Assembly: GCF_020991375.1 (NCBI RefSeq)
Contig: NZ_JAJLQZ010000002.1
Coordinates: forward strand, 124,001-188,000
Length of the DNA stretch: 64,000 nucleotides
Direction: 5' to 3'
Origin: Glycomyces amatae
GTDB taxonomy: Bacteria; Actinomycetota; Actinomycetes; Mycobacteriales; Micromonosporaceae
Shown one piece after another: positions 26,133 through 33,936 of this stretch. A program made the position numbers and the translations under genes. The number at the start of each line of letters is the position of its first letter. The first letter of the stretch is position 1. A model generated the notes under the pieces. The model did not search any database. It was not told the origin of the DNA and was given only the letters and a program-made list of their open reading frames with translations.

Positions 26133-27269
26133 GTGGACAACCTGTGGATCTGGGTGGTCGCCGCCGTCGTCGCGATCGCCCTCGTCGTCGGCGTCGTGGT
26201 CGCCGTGCGGAGCCGCTCGAAGTCGGCTCCCGTGGAGGCGCCGACCGAGGAGCCGCAGGTGGAGGCCCCGAAGCAGGGCGAGCCGAAGATCGCCGAGCCG
26301 GCCGCCCCCGCCGCCCCGGCGATCGAGACGCCCGAGCCCGTCGCGGGCCGGCTGGTGCGTCTGCGCTCGCGCCTCGCCCGCTCCAACAACGCCCTCGGCA
26401 AGGGCCTCCTCGCGCTGCTGGCGAGCGACAGGCTCGACGACGACGTGTGGGACGAGGTCGAGGAGACCCTCCTGACCGCGGACGTGGGCATGGCCGACAC
26501 GACCGCGGTCGTCGAGCGCCTGCGCGAGCGCGTCAAGGTCCTCGGCACCCGCGACCCCGAGGAGCTGCGCAGCCTGCTCAAGGCCGAGCTCAGCGCCGTC
26601 CTCGACCCCGGCCTCGACCGCTCCATCGCCACCGCCTCACCCTCGGGCGAGGGCCCGGCCGTGATCCTCATGGTCGGCGTCAACGGCTCGGGCAAGACCA
26701 CGACCTGCGGCCGCGTCGCCCGCGTGCTCATCGCCGAGGACAAGACCGTGATCATGGGCGCGGCCGACACGTTCCGCGCCGCCGCCGCCGAGCAGCTGGA
26801 GACCTGGGGCGCCCGCGTGGGGGCCAGGGTCGTGCGCCGCGGCGAGGGCGCCGACCCCGCCTCCGTGGCCTTCGACGCGGTCAAGGCCGGTGCCGACGAG
26901 GGCGCCGACGTCGTCCTCGTGGACACCGCGGGCCGCCTCCAGAACAAGGCCGGGCTGATGGACGAGCTCGGCAAGGTCAAGCGGGTCGTCGAGAAGCAGG
27001 GCCCGGTGGCCGAGACGCTGCTGGTGCTCGACGCCACCACCGGGCAGAACGGCCTCCAGCAGGCGAAGGTGTTCGGCGAGGTCGTCCAGGTCACCGGCAT
27101 CGTGCTCACCAAGCTCGACGGCAGCGCCAAGGGCGGGATCGTGATCGCGGTACAACGGCAGTTGGGGGTACCGGTTAAGCTGGTCGGACTCGGAGAAGGC
27201 CCGGACGACCTGGCCCCGTTCGAGGTCGGAGCGTTCGTCGACGCGATCGTCGACGGCGCCGAGAGCTGA
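26133..27269 (+). CDS. ftsY: Signal recognition particle receptor FtsY
   Basis: FtsY is the SRP receptor GTPase that docks ribosomes at the membrane. The 378-residue protein has an N-terminal membrane helix (about residues 4-25), typical of actinobacteria, and an acidic/Pro linker. The NG domain carries GVNGSGKTTT (G1, about residues 183-192), the DTFRAAAAEQL insertion-box motif, DTAGRLQ (G3) and TKLDGSAKGG (G4 region). The GTG at 26133 follows GGAGG by 7 nt. It is the normal neighbour of smc; ffh is not in the window. Confidence 0.97.
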   Translation: MDNLWIWVVAAVVAIALVVGVVVAVRSRSKSAPVEAPTEEPQVEAPKQGEPKIAEPAAPAAPAIETPEPVAGRLVRLRSRLARSNNALGKGLLALLASDRLDDDVWDEVEETLLTADVGMADTTAVVERLRERVKVLGTRDPEELRSLLKAELSAVLDPGLDRSIATASPSGEGPAVILMVGVNGSGKTTTCGRVARVLIAEDKTVIMGAADTFRAAAAEQLETWGARVGARVVRRGEGADPASVAFDAVKAGADEGADVVLVDTAGRLQNKAGLMDELGKVKRVVEKQGPVAETLLVLDATTGQNGLQQAKVFGEVVQVTGIVLTKLDGSAKGGIVIAVQRQLGVPVKLVGLGEGPDDLAPFEVGAFVDAIVDGAES

Positions 27270-27300
27270 AACTGATACGGAACGGGCACAGCGGGGACCG

Positions 27301-28089
27301 GTGAGCCAAGACGAGATTCCGCTGATCGGCGGCAACACGAGCACGGTCATCCGGCTGGGGGACACGGTCCGCCGGAACACGGGACCGTGGACGCCGGCGG
27401 TGCACGCGCTCCTGCGGCACCTCGACGGCGCCGGGTTCACGGGCGCGCCGCGGGTGTTCGGCATCGACGAGCACGCCCGGGAGGTGCTCTCCTTCGTCGA
27501 GGGCGAGCCCGGGAAGTACCCGCTGGCGCCGCACTGGACCACCGACGAGACCATGAGCGCGGTGGCGAAGATGCTGCGCATGTACCACGACGCGCAGTAC
27601 GGCTTCCGGCCGCCGCCGGGCGCGACCTGGCGGTCCTTCGGGCCGCCGCCGCCGGACACCGAGGTCATCTGCCACCACGACGCCGCGCCGCACAACGTGG
27701 TCTGGCGGCCCGACGGGACGCTGTCGCTCATCGACTTCGACCTGGCGAGCCCCGGGGCGCGGATCTACGACGTGGCGTACGCGGCCTGGACCTGGGTGCC
27801 GATCTTCACCGACCGGGACTCGATCACCCTGGGCTGGAAGAAGCCCGACCGGGCGCGGCGACTGCGCATGTTCGCCGACGCCTACGGGCTCTCCGACCGC
27901 GACCGCCAGCGGTTCATCAAGGTGATCCGCAAGCGCATCGTGGACCACATCGAGGGCATCCGGCGCATGGCGCAGGCGGGGGACCCGGCGTTCGAGCGGA
28001 TCGTCGAGAAGGGACACCTGCGCCGCCCGGCGCGGGACCTGCGCCTGCTCGACGCCGAGCGGTACATCCTGGACGAGGCGCTCCGCTGA
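27301..28089 (+). CDS. Aminoglycoside phosphotransferase-family protein
   Basis: A 262-residue APH-fold protein. CHHDAAPHNVVW is the HxDxxxxN catalytic loop (His-Asp-Ala in place of His-Gly-Asp) and LIDFDLASPG the DFD metal motif. Proteins of this type phosphorylate small alcohols or amines, and many in actinobacteria have no known substrate. GTG start, 31 nt after ftsY, so probably co-transcribed. There is nothing to indicate antibiotic resistance specifically. Confidence 0.82.
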   Translation: MSQDEIPLIGGNTSTVIRLGDTVRRNTGPWTPAVHALLRHLDGAGFTGAPRVFGIDEHAREVLSFVEGEPGKYPLAPHWTTDETMSAVAKMLRMYHDAQYGFRPPPGATWRSFGPPPPDTEVICHHDAAPHNVVWRPDGTLSLIDFDLASPGARIYDVAYAAWTWVPIFTDRDSITLGWKKPDRARRLRMFADAYGLSDRDRQRFIKVIRKRIVDHIEGIRRMAQAGDPAFERIVEKGHLRRPARDLRLLDAERYILDEALR

Positions 28090-28135
28090 CCGACGGCGCC
28101 CGCCGATGTGGCGGACACGTATGTCCTTGGGGCCC

Positions 28136-28183
28136 AAAAGAACGAAGACCCACCGACGAGCCGGGAGCCGAGGGTCTTCGTTC
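28136..28183 (-). terminator. Terminator of the candidate small RNA
   Basis: On the minus strand, GAACGAAGACCC (28183-28172) pairs perfectly with GGGTCTTCGTTC (28151-28140) around a 20-nt loop and is followed by TTTT (28139-28136). It could also end the plus-strand phosphotransferase transcript as a simple hairpin. Confidence 0.65.
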
Positions 28184-28290
28184 GCTGGAGCGCTCCCAAA
28201 GGAGGATGCGACCGCCTCCGCCGAGCTTCGGTGGAGACGTGCTTCCAGGAGGGGCGCCGGGCTTGGTCGCACGATGGATTTGAGGGAATT
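28136..28290 (-). ncRNA. Candidate small RNA
   Basis: A minus-strand transcript of about 155 nt is predicted between a near-consensus promoter (28297-28325) and a terminator hairpin (28136-28183). It does not overlap an annotated gene. The RNA contains two CCTCC-bearing stretches (around 28241 and 28201 on the plus strand, read as CCCCTCCTGG and CATCCTCCTTTGG) that could pair with ribosome-binding sites, as C-rich actinobacterial sRNAs do. I do not recognise a named family. A short peptide reading frame also crosses it, but without a ribosome-binding site. Confidence 0.5.
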
Positions 28291-28296
28291 GCAGCA

Positions 28297-28325
28297 AATT
28301 TACCGTGCTAACGTTTGCCTGTCAA
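28297..28325 (-). promoter_or_regulatory. Near-consensus promoter on the minus strand
   Basis: TTGACA (28325-28320), a 17-nt spacer, and TAAATT (28302-28297) predict transcription from about 28290 leftward. It lies in an A/T-rich island (about 28270-28352) in an otherwise very G/C-rich gap. No coding gene follows in that direction before the hairpin at 28136-28183. Confidence 0.6.
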
Positions 28326-28400
28326 TACATAGTAAAACGTCAATATTAAGTCGTCGCCGAGGCGCTCCGCGGCGAATCCGCCCCGGAGCGGGGCGGGAAC

Positions 28401-28581
28401 GCGCCCTCCACCCGCCCAGAGTGGCGGTGCCGCCGAGCCGGCCGATGACGGTCTCGCGCCTTCGGCCCGCCGAGGTGCCCGGCCGCCGGTGCGGCCGGTG
28501 GCGGTGGTGGTCGCGGCGGCGCGCCCTCCACCCGCCCTGGGTGGGTGTCATAGCACCCACCGTTCCCGCCGGGTCCGACGG
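28401..28581. repeat. Interspersed palindromic elements, copies C and D
   Basis: The 17-mer GCGCCCTCCACCCGCCC occurs at 28401-28417 and 28521-28537, each time leading into a palindrome (CCCGCCCAGAGTGGCGG and CCCGCCCTGGGTGGG). Copy D ends with CCCGCCGGGTCCGACGG, almost the same right end as copy A near thiL. The gap 28090-28630 otherwise holds the small RNA and its promoter. Confidence 0.6.
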
Positions 28582-28630
28582 AATCGCACCTCCCGCGGCT
28601 CGCATGTGGCGGGTTCTCATGCGCCGGCCC

Positions 28631-29887
28631 TCACGCCGCGGTCCAGCGCAGCTCCCGGGCCGTCAAGGGCCCGTAGGGCGTCAGCGCCGCGAGCTCGGCC
28701 CGGTGCTCGCCCGGGGCGCGGTCGAGCGCCCGCGTGAAGCGCCGCTCCGCCGCGTGCGGGCCCGGGCCCGCCTCGATCGCCTCGCCGTTCCACACCCCGC
28801 CCACCGCGTACGGGTGCGCCGGGCTGATCCGCACCGCCGCCTCCCCGTCCAGGGCCGCCACCGCCACCCCGAGGTCCGACAGCCGCGGGTAGGCGCCCCC
28901 GGCCTCCCGCAGCAGCCGCTCGGTCGGCAGCACCTGCCCGTCCTGGAACACCGGCACGTACCCCTCCGGCGCCCACGCGGCCCCGCTGACCGACGCGTGC
29001 GCGAAGTACGCCGACCACAGGGCCGGGTCCTGGATGCCCGCCCTCGGCCCCACGTGGACCGGTCTCGCGGGCCGCCCGCGCGCCTGGAGCTCCGGCAGCC
29101 CCAGGGCCCGACCCTCCTCGTCGACCCAGTAGGCCCCGTGCTGGCCGTCGAGCAGGACCCACCGGTCCAGGTCGTCGATCCACGCCTCCGCCGCGGCGTG
29201 CCCCTGGCCCACGCCGTCGTGGTAGTCCCCGCGGCGCAGCGACACCCGCCGCGCCGGGATCCGCAGGGCGTTGAGCCCCTGCGCCAGCACGATCGCGTAC
29301 TCCACGCACGAGTACCGCGCGCCGTTCGCGACCTGCTCCAGCACGTCCACCGCGTCCCCCGCGTTGATGCGGGCGTTCGCGTGCCGCCACAGGGCCGAGG
29401 TCCAGGCGAGCAGCTCCCTGGCGGTCTGCCACGCCCCCGCGGCGGGACGCGGCAGCCGGGACAGCAGCTGCGGCTCGCGGTGGGGCTCGGCGCGGTCGAG
29501 CCGCAGGGGCGCGGCCGGGCCGGGCTCGGGCCACGCGGTGAGCCGCAGCGGCGGCGCCGGCACGTTCGCCCGCGCCCGCTCGAGCACCTGCGCCCAGTCC
29601 GGGTCCCTCCCGAACGCCGCCGTCAGCTCCGGCTCGAACAGGTCCGTCTGGTGGAAGCCCGCCGCGATCGCCTCGTCGAGCCGCGCCCGCGCGCCCGCGA
29701 GCCCGACCTTGTGCGCGGCGATCGACAGCGAGGGCGCCCACAGGTCCCGCCAGAACTCGGTGTCGGCGCGCAGCGTCCGCTCCAGGTCCAGGAGCGTCCA
29801 CCACCGGGCGCCGCGCATGGCGTCCTGCGCGACGGTGCGCACGCGCGCGAGCTGCGGGGTTCGGGCCATGGGTATGAGGTTAGTCAT
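28631..29887 (-). CDS. Transglutaminase-like protein
   Basis: A 418-residue protein with a papain/transglutaminase-like core in the middle. GARYSCVEYAIVLAQGLNAL has the nucleophile Cys, HAAAEAWI the His, and WVLLDGQHGAYW the Asp. The order Cys-His-Asp and the spacing match the TGc domain. No signal peptide is seen, so it acts inside the cell. The flanking halves are not recognised. The ATG at 29887 lies almost on top of a GGAG, so the in-frame ATG at 29869 (MARTPQ) may be the true start. Substrate unknown. Confidence 0.72.
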   Translation of the reverse strand: MTNLIPMARTPQLARVRTVAQDAMRGARWWTLLDLERTLRADTEFWRDLWAPSLSIAAHKVGLAGARARLDEAIAAGFHQTDLFEPELTAAFGRDPDWAQVLERARANVPAPPLRLTAWPEPGPAAPLRLDRAEPHREPQLLSRLPRPAAGAWQTARELLAWTSALWRHANARINAGDAVDVLEQVANGARYSCVEYAIVLAQGLNALRIPARRVSLRRGDYHDGVGQGHAAAEAWIDDLDRWVLLDGQHGAYWVDEEGRALGLPELQARGRPARPVHVGPRAGIQDPALWSAYFAHASVSGAAWAPEGYVPVFQDGQVLPTERLLREAGGAYPRLSDLGVAVAALDGEAAVRISPAHPYAVGGVWNGEAIEAGPGPHAAERRFTRALDRAPGEHRAELAALTPYGPLTARELRWTAA

Positions 29888-30121
29888 CTCCGAACGCGCC
29901 GCAAACCCCGTTGTGCCGCGGCCCCGCGGACGCTAGAGTGGGCGGCATGATCCTTTAGAAGAGATTCGGCCGCCCCGCTTCCGTACTCGACCGGCCGTCG
30001 AGCGCCGGGCCCGGCCAATACGACTGAGTGCAGCTTTCGACAAGCACAGCCATGAGACGTCGAGCCACGGCTCCGTTTCGCGCTCACGTCTCTTCACGCT
30101 CTACCCGAGAAGGGGATCCGT

Positions 30122-30325
30122 ATGACCGCCGAAGCTCCCGAACCGCAGCAGGACGACGCCGAGGGCGCCGAGCCGCTCAACCGCGAGCAGCGTCGGGCCC
30201 TGGCCCGCGGCAAGAAGACCGGCAAGTCCGGTCACCAGGCGATCGGCGACAAGAAGTCGAACGTCCGCTCGCAGATGCCGAAGGGCGGGGTCGGCAAGTT
30301 CCAGCTCCCCACCAAGAACGGCTGA
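30122..30325 (+). CDS. Small basic hypothetical protein
   Basis: A 67-residue protein with an acidic N-terminus (MTAEAPEPQQDDAEG) and a basic rest containing NREQRRALARGKK and a PKGGVGKFQLP tail. It is predicted to be disordered with no membrane segment. AGAAGGGG precedes the ATG with good spacing and a strong hairpin follows the stop, so it is a discrete transcription unit. Small NREQRR-type proteins occur in many actinobacteria; function unknown. A nucleic-acid-binding role is possible from its charge only. Confidence 0.75.
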   Translation: MTAEAPEPQQDDAEGAEPLNREQRRALARGKKTGKSGHQAIGDKKSNVRSQMPKGGVGKFQLPTKNG

Positions 30326-30340
30326 GAGGCCGCGAGCGAC

Positions 30341-30374
30341 GGAGGCCGCCGGACCGAAAGGTCCGGCGGCCTCC
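30341..30374. terminator. Bidirectional hairpin terminator
   Basis: A perfect 15-bp stem, GGAGGCCGCCGGACC (30341-30355) with GGTCCGGCGGCCTCC (30360-30374), and a GAAA tetraloop. It lies between the convergent small-protein and GH5 genes. There is no strong U-run. Confidence 0.75.
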
Positions 30375-30398
30375 GCCTTCACTGCCCCTCAGCAGGTA

Positions 30399-31805
30399 CT
30401 AGACCGCCTCGCAGGTCACGGTCGGAGCCGTGGCCGGGGTCGAGGCGATGAACCCGAAGACCTCGCGGGACTGGCCGCCGGCGACCGACCCGTTCCAGCC
30501 CACGTCGACGGCCGTCACGCCCGCGCCCGAGGAGGTCACGGTCGCGTTCCAGCTGCTGGTGATCCGGGTCGAGCCGGGCCAGGTCCAGGTGAGCCGCCAG
30601 CCGTCCAGCGCTTCGCCTGCGGCGGTCACCGTCACGTTGCCCTGCCAGCCCGAGCCCCAGTCGTTGGCCACGCTGATCGTCGCCGTGCAGTCGCCCTCGC
30701 CGGGCTCCTCGGTCGGCCCGTCCGTGGTGGGTTCCTCCGTGGTCGGCTCCTCGGTGGTCGGGCCGGGGTCGTCGCCGAAGATGCTCGCGCGCTCGGCGGT
30801 GTTCCCGATGCCGTACTGGCTGTCGAAGACCTGCTCGCCCCAGCTGGTCAGCTGGTTCGGGTCGAAGCCGGTCACCTGGTCGAGGTACTCGACGCCGCTG
30901 CCGTTGCCCGAGTAGGACCACGCCAGCCAGCCGATGCCGCGGGCGTTCGCCTCGGACTGGACGGTCTCCCACGCGACCGGCTGGCCGTTGTGCAGGTAGC
31001 CGTACTCGCCCACGATGAGCGGCAGGTTCATGTCCTCGAACGCGTCGAAGTAGTCCACGACGGTCTGCGCGGAGCCGTAGACCTCGTACATGTGCACCGA
31101 GAAGAGGGTGTTGCCCTGGCTGTCGGCCGCGGCGACCGCGGGGGCGTTGGAGCGCATGATGCCCTCCCAGTCCTGGCCCCAGTTCGGCGCGTCGACCACG
31201 AGGGTGTGGTCGAAGCCCGAGCTGCGCATCTCCTGGATGGCGTCGGTGGTGGCGGCGGTCCAGCCGGAGGCGTTCTGGTTGCCCCACGGCTCGTTGCCGA
31301 TGTTGATGAGGACGTACGCCTCCTGGCCCTCCAGGACGCTCTGGATGCTCTGCCAGTAGTCGACCGCCTGCGCGAGGGTCGCCGCGCCGCTCTGCTCGCC
31401 GTAGCCGGTGGTGTCGTGGACCTCGAGCATGCAGATGAGTTGGTGCGCCTTGCACTCGTCGATGATGTCCGCGACGCGGTCGGCCGAGGAGGTGCCCCAG
31501 CCGCGCTGGCCCGAGCCGAGCACGACGCGGACGGTGTTGGCCCCCAGGTCGCTGATCTCGCCGTAGCTGGCGAACTCGCCCTGGTACCAGACGTCGGCGT
31601 GGGAGGTGCCGCGCATGATGAACGGGTTGCCGTTCGCGTCGATGAGCTGCGTGCCGTCGATCGAGAAGCCGCCCTGCTGCGCGCCGGCGGGGGCGAGCTG
31701 CCAGACGCCCGCCACGGCCATCGCCAGTGCCGCGGTGGCCGCCATGAGCCACCTGCGCATCCGACGACGCCGTGCCGGGGCGGCGTCGGTGGTGCCGTTT
31801 TCCAT
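30399..31805 (-). CDS. Secreted GH5-type glycanase with CBM2
   Basis: A 468-residue exported hydrolase. A basic start plus a hydrophobic segment ending PAGAQQGG form the signal peptide. The GH5-like barrel (about residues 45-330) has INIGNEPWG with the acid/base E172 and IVGEYGY with the nucleophile E267. A Thr/Glu/Pro linker (repeats of TTEEP) leads to a C-terminal CBM2 with the Trp-rich pattern WGSGWQGNVTV and WTWPGSTRI that binds cellulose. The activity could be endoglucanase or beta-mannanase; the nearby beta-mannosidase favours mannan. I chose the ATG at 31805 over 31817 on ribosome-binding-site spacing. It is probably regulated by the LacI protein upstream. Confidence 0.85.
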   Translation of the reverse strand: MENGTTDAAPARRRRMRRWLMAATAALAMAVAGVWQLAPAGAQQGGFSIDGTQLIDANGNPFIMRGTSHADVWYQGEFASYGEISDLGANTVRVVLGSGQRGWGTSSADRVADIIDECKAHQLICMLEVHDTTGYGEQSGAATLAQAVDYWQSIQSVLEGQEAYVLINIGNEPWGNQNASGWTAATTDAIQEMRSSGFDHTLVVDAPNWGQDWEGIMRSNAPAVAAADSQGNTLFSVHMYEVYGSAQTVVDYFDAFEDMNLPLIVGEYGYLHNGQPVAWETVQSEANARGIGWLAWSYSGNGSGVEYLDQVTGFDPNQLTSWGEQVFDSQYGIGNTAERASIFGDDPGPTTEEPTTEEPTTDGPTEEPGEGDCTATISVANDWGSGWQGNVTVTAAGEALDGWRLTWTWPGSTRITSSWNATVTSSGAGVTAVDVGWNGSVAGGQSREVFGFIASTPATAPTVTCEAV

Positions 31806-31829
31806 GTCGATACCCATCTTCTCTGTGAA

Positions 31830-31887
31830 GGTGAATCGGTTAATCCCGATCTTCAGATAGACAAGCATAAATATCGAAATGGTTCAA
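31830..31887 (-). promoter_or_regulatory. Tentative GH5 promoter and operator
   Basis: TTGAAC (31887-31882), a 17-nt spacer and TTGTCT (31864-31859) give a weak minus-strand promoter. CGGTTAA at 31837-31843 shares the core of the operator-like sites at 38640 and 38886 and would lie just after the start point. A second TTGACA (31946-31941) overlaps an AAGCGCTT palindrome (31945-31952) but has no good -10. Confidence 0.4.
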
Positions 31888-31960
31888 GACATGGCGGTGA
31901 TTTTGGCCTTCCGGGCAGGTGGAAAACCCTGTGAGAGCGTTGTCAAGCGCTTCCGTAGGC

Positions 31961-32998
31961 CTACGCGAAGGCCGGTCCGGTCGAGCCCCGCGGGGACAGC
32001 TGGGCCGGACGGCACTGAACCGAGAAAGTTCGGGCCTCGGTGCTCGGCGCCTCCGCCCCGATGAGCGTCAGCAGCACCTCGGCGCAGTTGGAGCCGTACG
32101 CCGTGATGTCGCGGGTCAGCGACGTGAGCGCGGGATGCGTCAGGCGGCACAGCGGCGAGTCGTCCCAGGCCACGATGGACAGCTGCTCGGGCACGTCGAG
32201 GCCGAGCTCGTGGGCGACGCCCAGGCCCGCCACCGCCATCACGTCGTTGTCGTAGATGATCGCCGTGGGGCGCTTGGCGGAGCTGAGCAGGCGGCGCGTG
32301 ATCCGCGCGCCCTCCTCGCCGGTGTAGTCGCTGTGGAGGGTCGTCATGGACTCGAAGTCGAGCACGGCGGTGGTCTCCGCGTAGGCGGCGTCGCGGATCG
32401 TGGTGTGCAGCAGGCGGGAGAGTCCGGCGACGCGGGCGACCCGCCGGTGCCCCAGCGCGTACAGGTACTCCATGATCTCCCGGCACGGCTCGGCGTCGTC
32501 GTGCCAGACCGCCGGGAGGCGCGCCCCCTCCACAGGCCCCCCGACGGCCACGGCCGGCAGGCCCAGGTCCGCCACGAAGTCGAGCCGCTGGTCGCCGACG
32601 CCGATGTCGCACAGGAAGACCCCGTCGACCCGCCGCTCGGCCCACCAGCGCCGGTACACCTCCAGCTCCTCCTCGACGGTGTCGACCACCTGGAGGGTCA
32701 GGCCGAACGACCCCGCCGAGAGCGTCGCCTCGATGCCGCTGATGAGCTCCATGAAGTAGGGCTCGATCCCCAGGGTGCGCGCGGTGCGGCGCAGCGCGAT
32801 GCCCACCGCCTGCGCCGAGGAGACCGACAGCGACCGGGCCGCCCGGTTGGGCACGAAGCCCATCTCGCCCGCGATCGCCAGGATCTTCGCCCTGGTCGAC
32901 TCGGAGACGCCGGGCCTGCCGTTGAGCGCGTACGAGACCGCGCCCTTCGACACGCCCGCCGCAGCGGCGATGTCGGCGATGGTGACGCGCCTGGCCAT
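31961..32998 (-). CDS. LacI-family transcriptional regulator
   Basis: A 345-residue repressor. VTIADIAAAAGVSKGAVSYALNG (residues about 5-27) is the LacI helix-turn-helix with the hinge helix after it (RAARSLSVSS). The rest is a periplasmic-binding-type sugar sensor domain, ending with the usual DDSPLCRLTHPALTSLTRD block. It sits between the GH5 glycanase and the ABC importer genes, all in one direction. It most likely senses the imported beta-linked oligosaccharide and represses the locus (inference). Confidence 0.93.
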   Translation of the reverse strand: MARRVTIADIAAAAGVSKGAVSYALNGRPGVSESTRAKILAIAGEMGFVPNRAARSLSVSSAQAVGIALRRTARTLGIEPYFMELISGIEATLSAGSFGLTLQVVDTVEEELEVYRRWWAERRVDGVFLCDIGVGDQRLDFVADLGLPAVAVGGPVEGARLPAVWHDDAEPCREIMEYLYALGHRRVARVAGLSRLLHTTIRDAAYAETTAVLDFESMTTLHSDYTGEEGARITRRLLSSAKRPTAIIYDNDVMAVAGLGVAHELGLDVPEQLSIVAWDDSPLCRLTHPALTSLTRDITAYGSNCAEVLLTLIGAEAPSTEARTFSVQCRPAQLSPRGSTGPAFA

Positions 32999-33047
32999 GG
33001 GGCCTCCTCGGTGTGGTGCGACGCCCCGGGGGGGCCAGGGGCACGGC

Positions 33048-33935
33048 TCAGGAGCGGGCCGCGACCCAATGGTGCTCGGTGACCTCCGTCAACGGCGGCG
33101 GGGGGACCTCCCTGTCGCCGTCCGGCTCCAGCTCCTCCGGCTCCGTCTCACTGTCCGACCATTTTCGGTGCAGCTGCGGCACCGACGCCAGCAGGTTTCG
33201 CGAGTATGGGTGCTGCGGGTCGGTGAACACCTTGCCGGTCAGACCCGTCTCCACCACCGCGCCGTGGCGCATGATGACGACCCGCTCGCTGATGTAGTTC
33301 GCCAGCGACAGGTCGTGCGTGATGAACAGCACGCCCAGGCCGCGCTCCTTCAACTCGCCCAGCAGGTTGAGCACGTCGATCCGGGTCGAGGCGTCCAGCA
33401 TGCTGATGATCTCGTCGGCCACCAGCACCTGGATGTCCAGCAGCAGCGCGCGGGCGATGAGCATCCGCTGGAGCTGCCCGCCGCTGAGCTGGTGCGGGTA
33501 CTTGTTCAGCACCGAGCCCGGGTCGAGCCGCACCCCCTGGAGCACCTCCTCGACGCGCGCGTTCCACGCGGCGCGCTTGACCTCGGGGAAGTAGGACTCG
33601 CGGACGGTCTCGAAGATCCTGTCGGCCTTGAAGATCGGGTTGTAGCTGCTGAACGGGTCCTGGAAGACCCCCTGCACCTTCCGGTAGTACGCCTTGCGCT
33701 GGGCGTGGCCTCGCGCCGTGACGTCGGCCCCGTCCAGCAGGATCGACCCGCGCGTGACGGAGGTCAGCTGGAGGACCATCTTCCCGATCGTGGTCTTCCC
33801 GCTGCCGGACTCGCCGACGACCGAGAGGACCTCGCCGGGGGCGATGTCGATGCTGACGTCCCGGACCGCCGTCAGGCGCTTGGAGCCGAGCGCCCCGACC
33901 CGGTAGGACTTCCACACGTTCCTGAGTTCGAGCAT
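33048..33935 (-). CDS. Oligosaccharide/peptide ABC transporter ATPase (OppF type)
   Basis: A 295-residue cytoplasmic ATPase of the Opp/Dpp family, one of two that pair at the importer. GESGSGKTT is Walker A, LSGGQLQRM the signature, and VLVADEIISMLDAS Walker B and D-loop (EIIS replaces the usual EPTS, with the catalytic Glu kept). The His switch is in ITHDLSL. It starts one base after the OppD-type stop, so it is the last of five importer genes. Confidence 0.93.
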   Translation of the reverse strand: MLELRNVWKSYRVGALGSKRLTAVRDVSIDIAPGEVLSVVGESGSGKTTIGKMVLQLTSVTRGSILLDGADVTARGHAQRKAYYRKVQGVFQDPFSSYNPIFKADRIFETVRESYFPEVKRAAWNARVEEVLQGVRLDPGSVLNKYPHQLSGGQLQRMLIARALLLDIQVLVADEIISMLDASTRIDVLNLLGELKERGLGVLFITHDLSLANYISERVVIMRHGAVVETGLTGKVFTDPQHPYSRNLLASVPQLHRKWSDSETEPEELEPDGDREVPPPPLTEVTEHHWVAARS

Positions 33936-33936
33936 C

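Noticed and set aside
27301-28089. Antibiotic-resistance gene
   Set aside because: The protein has the APH fold, but resistance cannot be inferred: the HGD motif is HHD-like, there is no resistance context, and such proteins are common in actinobacteria.
27917-28297. Peptide gene on the minus strand across the small RNA
   Set aside because: It needs a TTG start without a ribosome-binding site and runs into the opposite phosphotransferase gene; the Pro/Gly/Arg composition is typical of shadow frames.
31941-31952. TTGACA as the GH5 promoter -35
   Set aside because: The -35 is perfect on the minus strand but no acceptable -10 is found at 16-18 nt. The AAGCGCTT overlap is kept only as a note.
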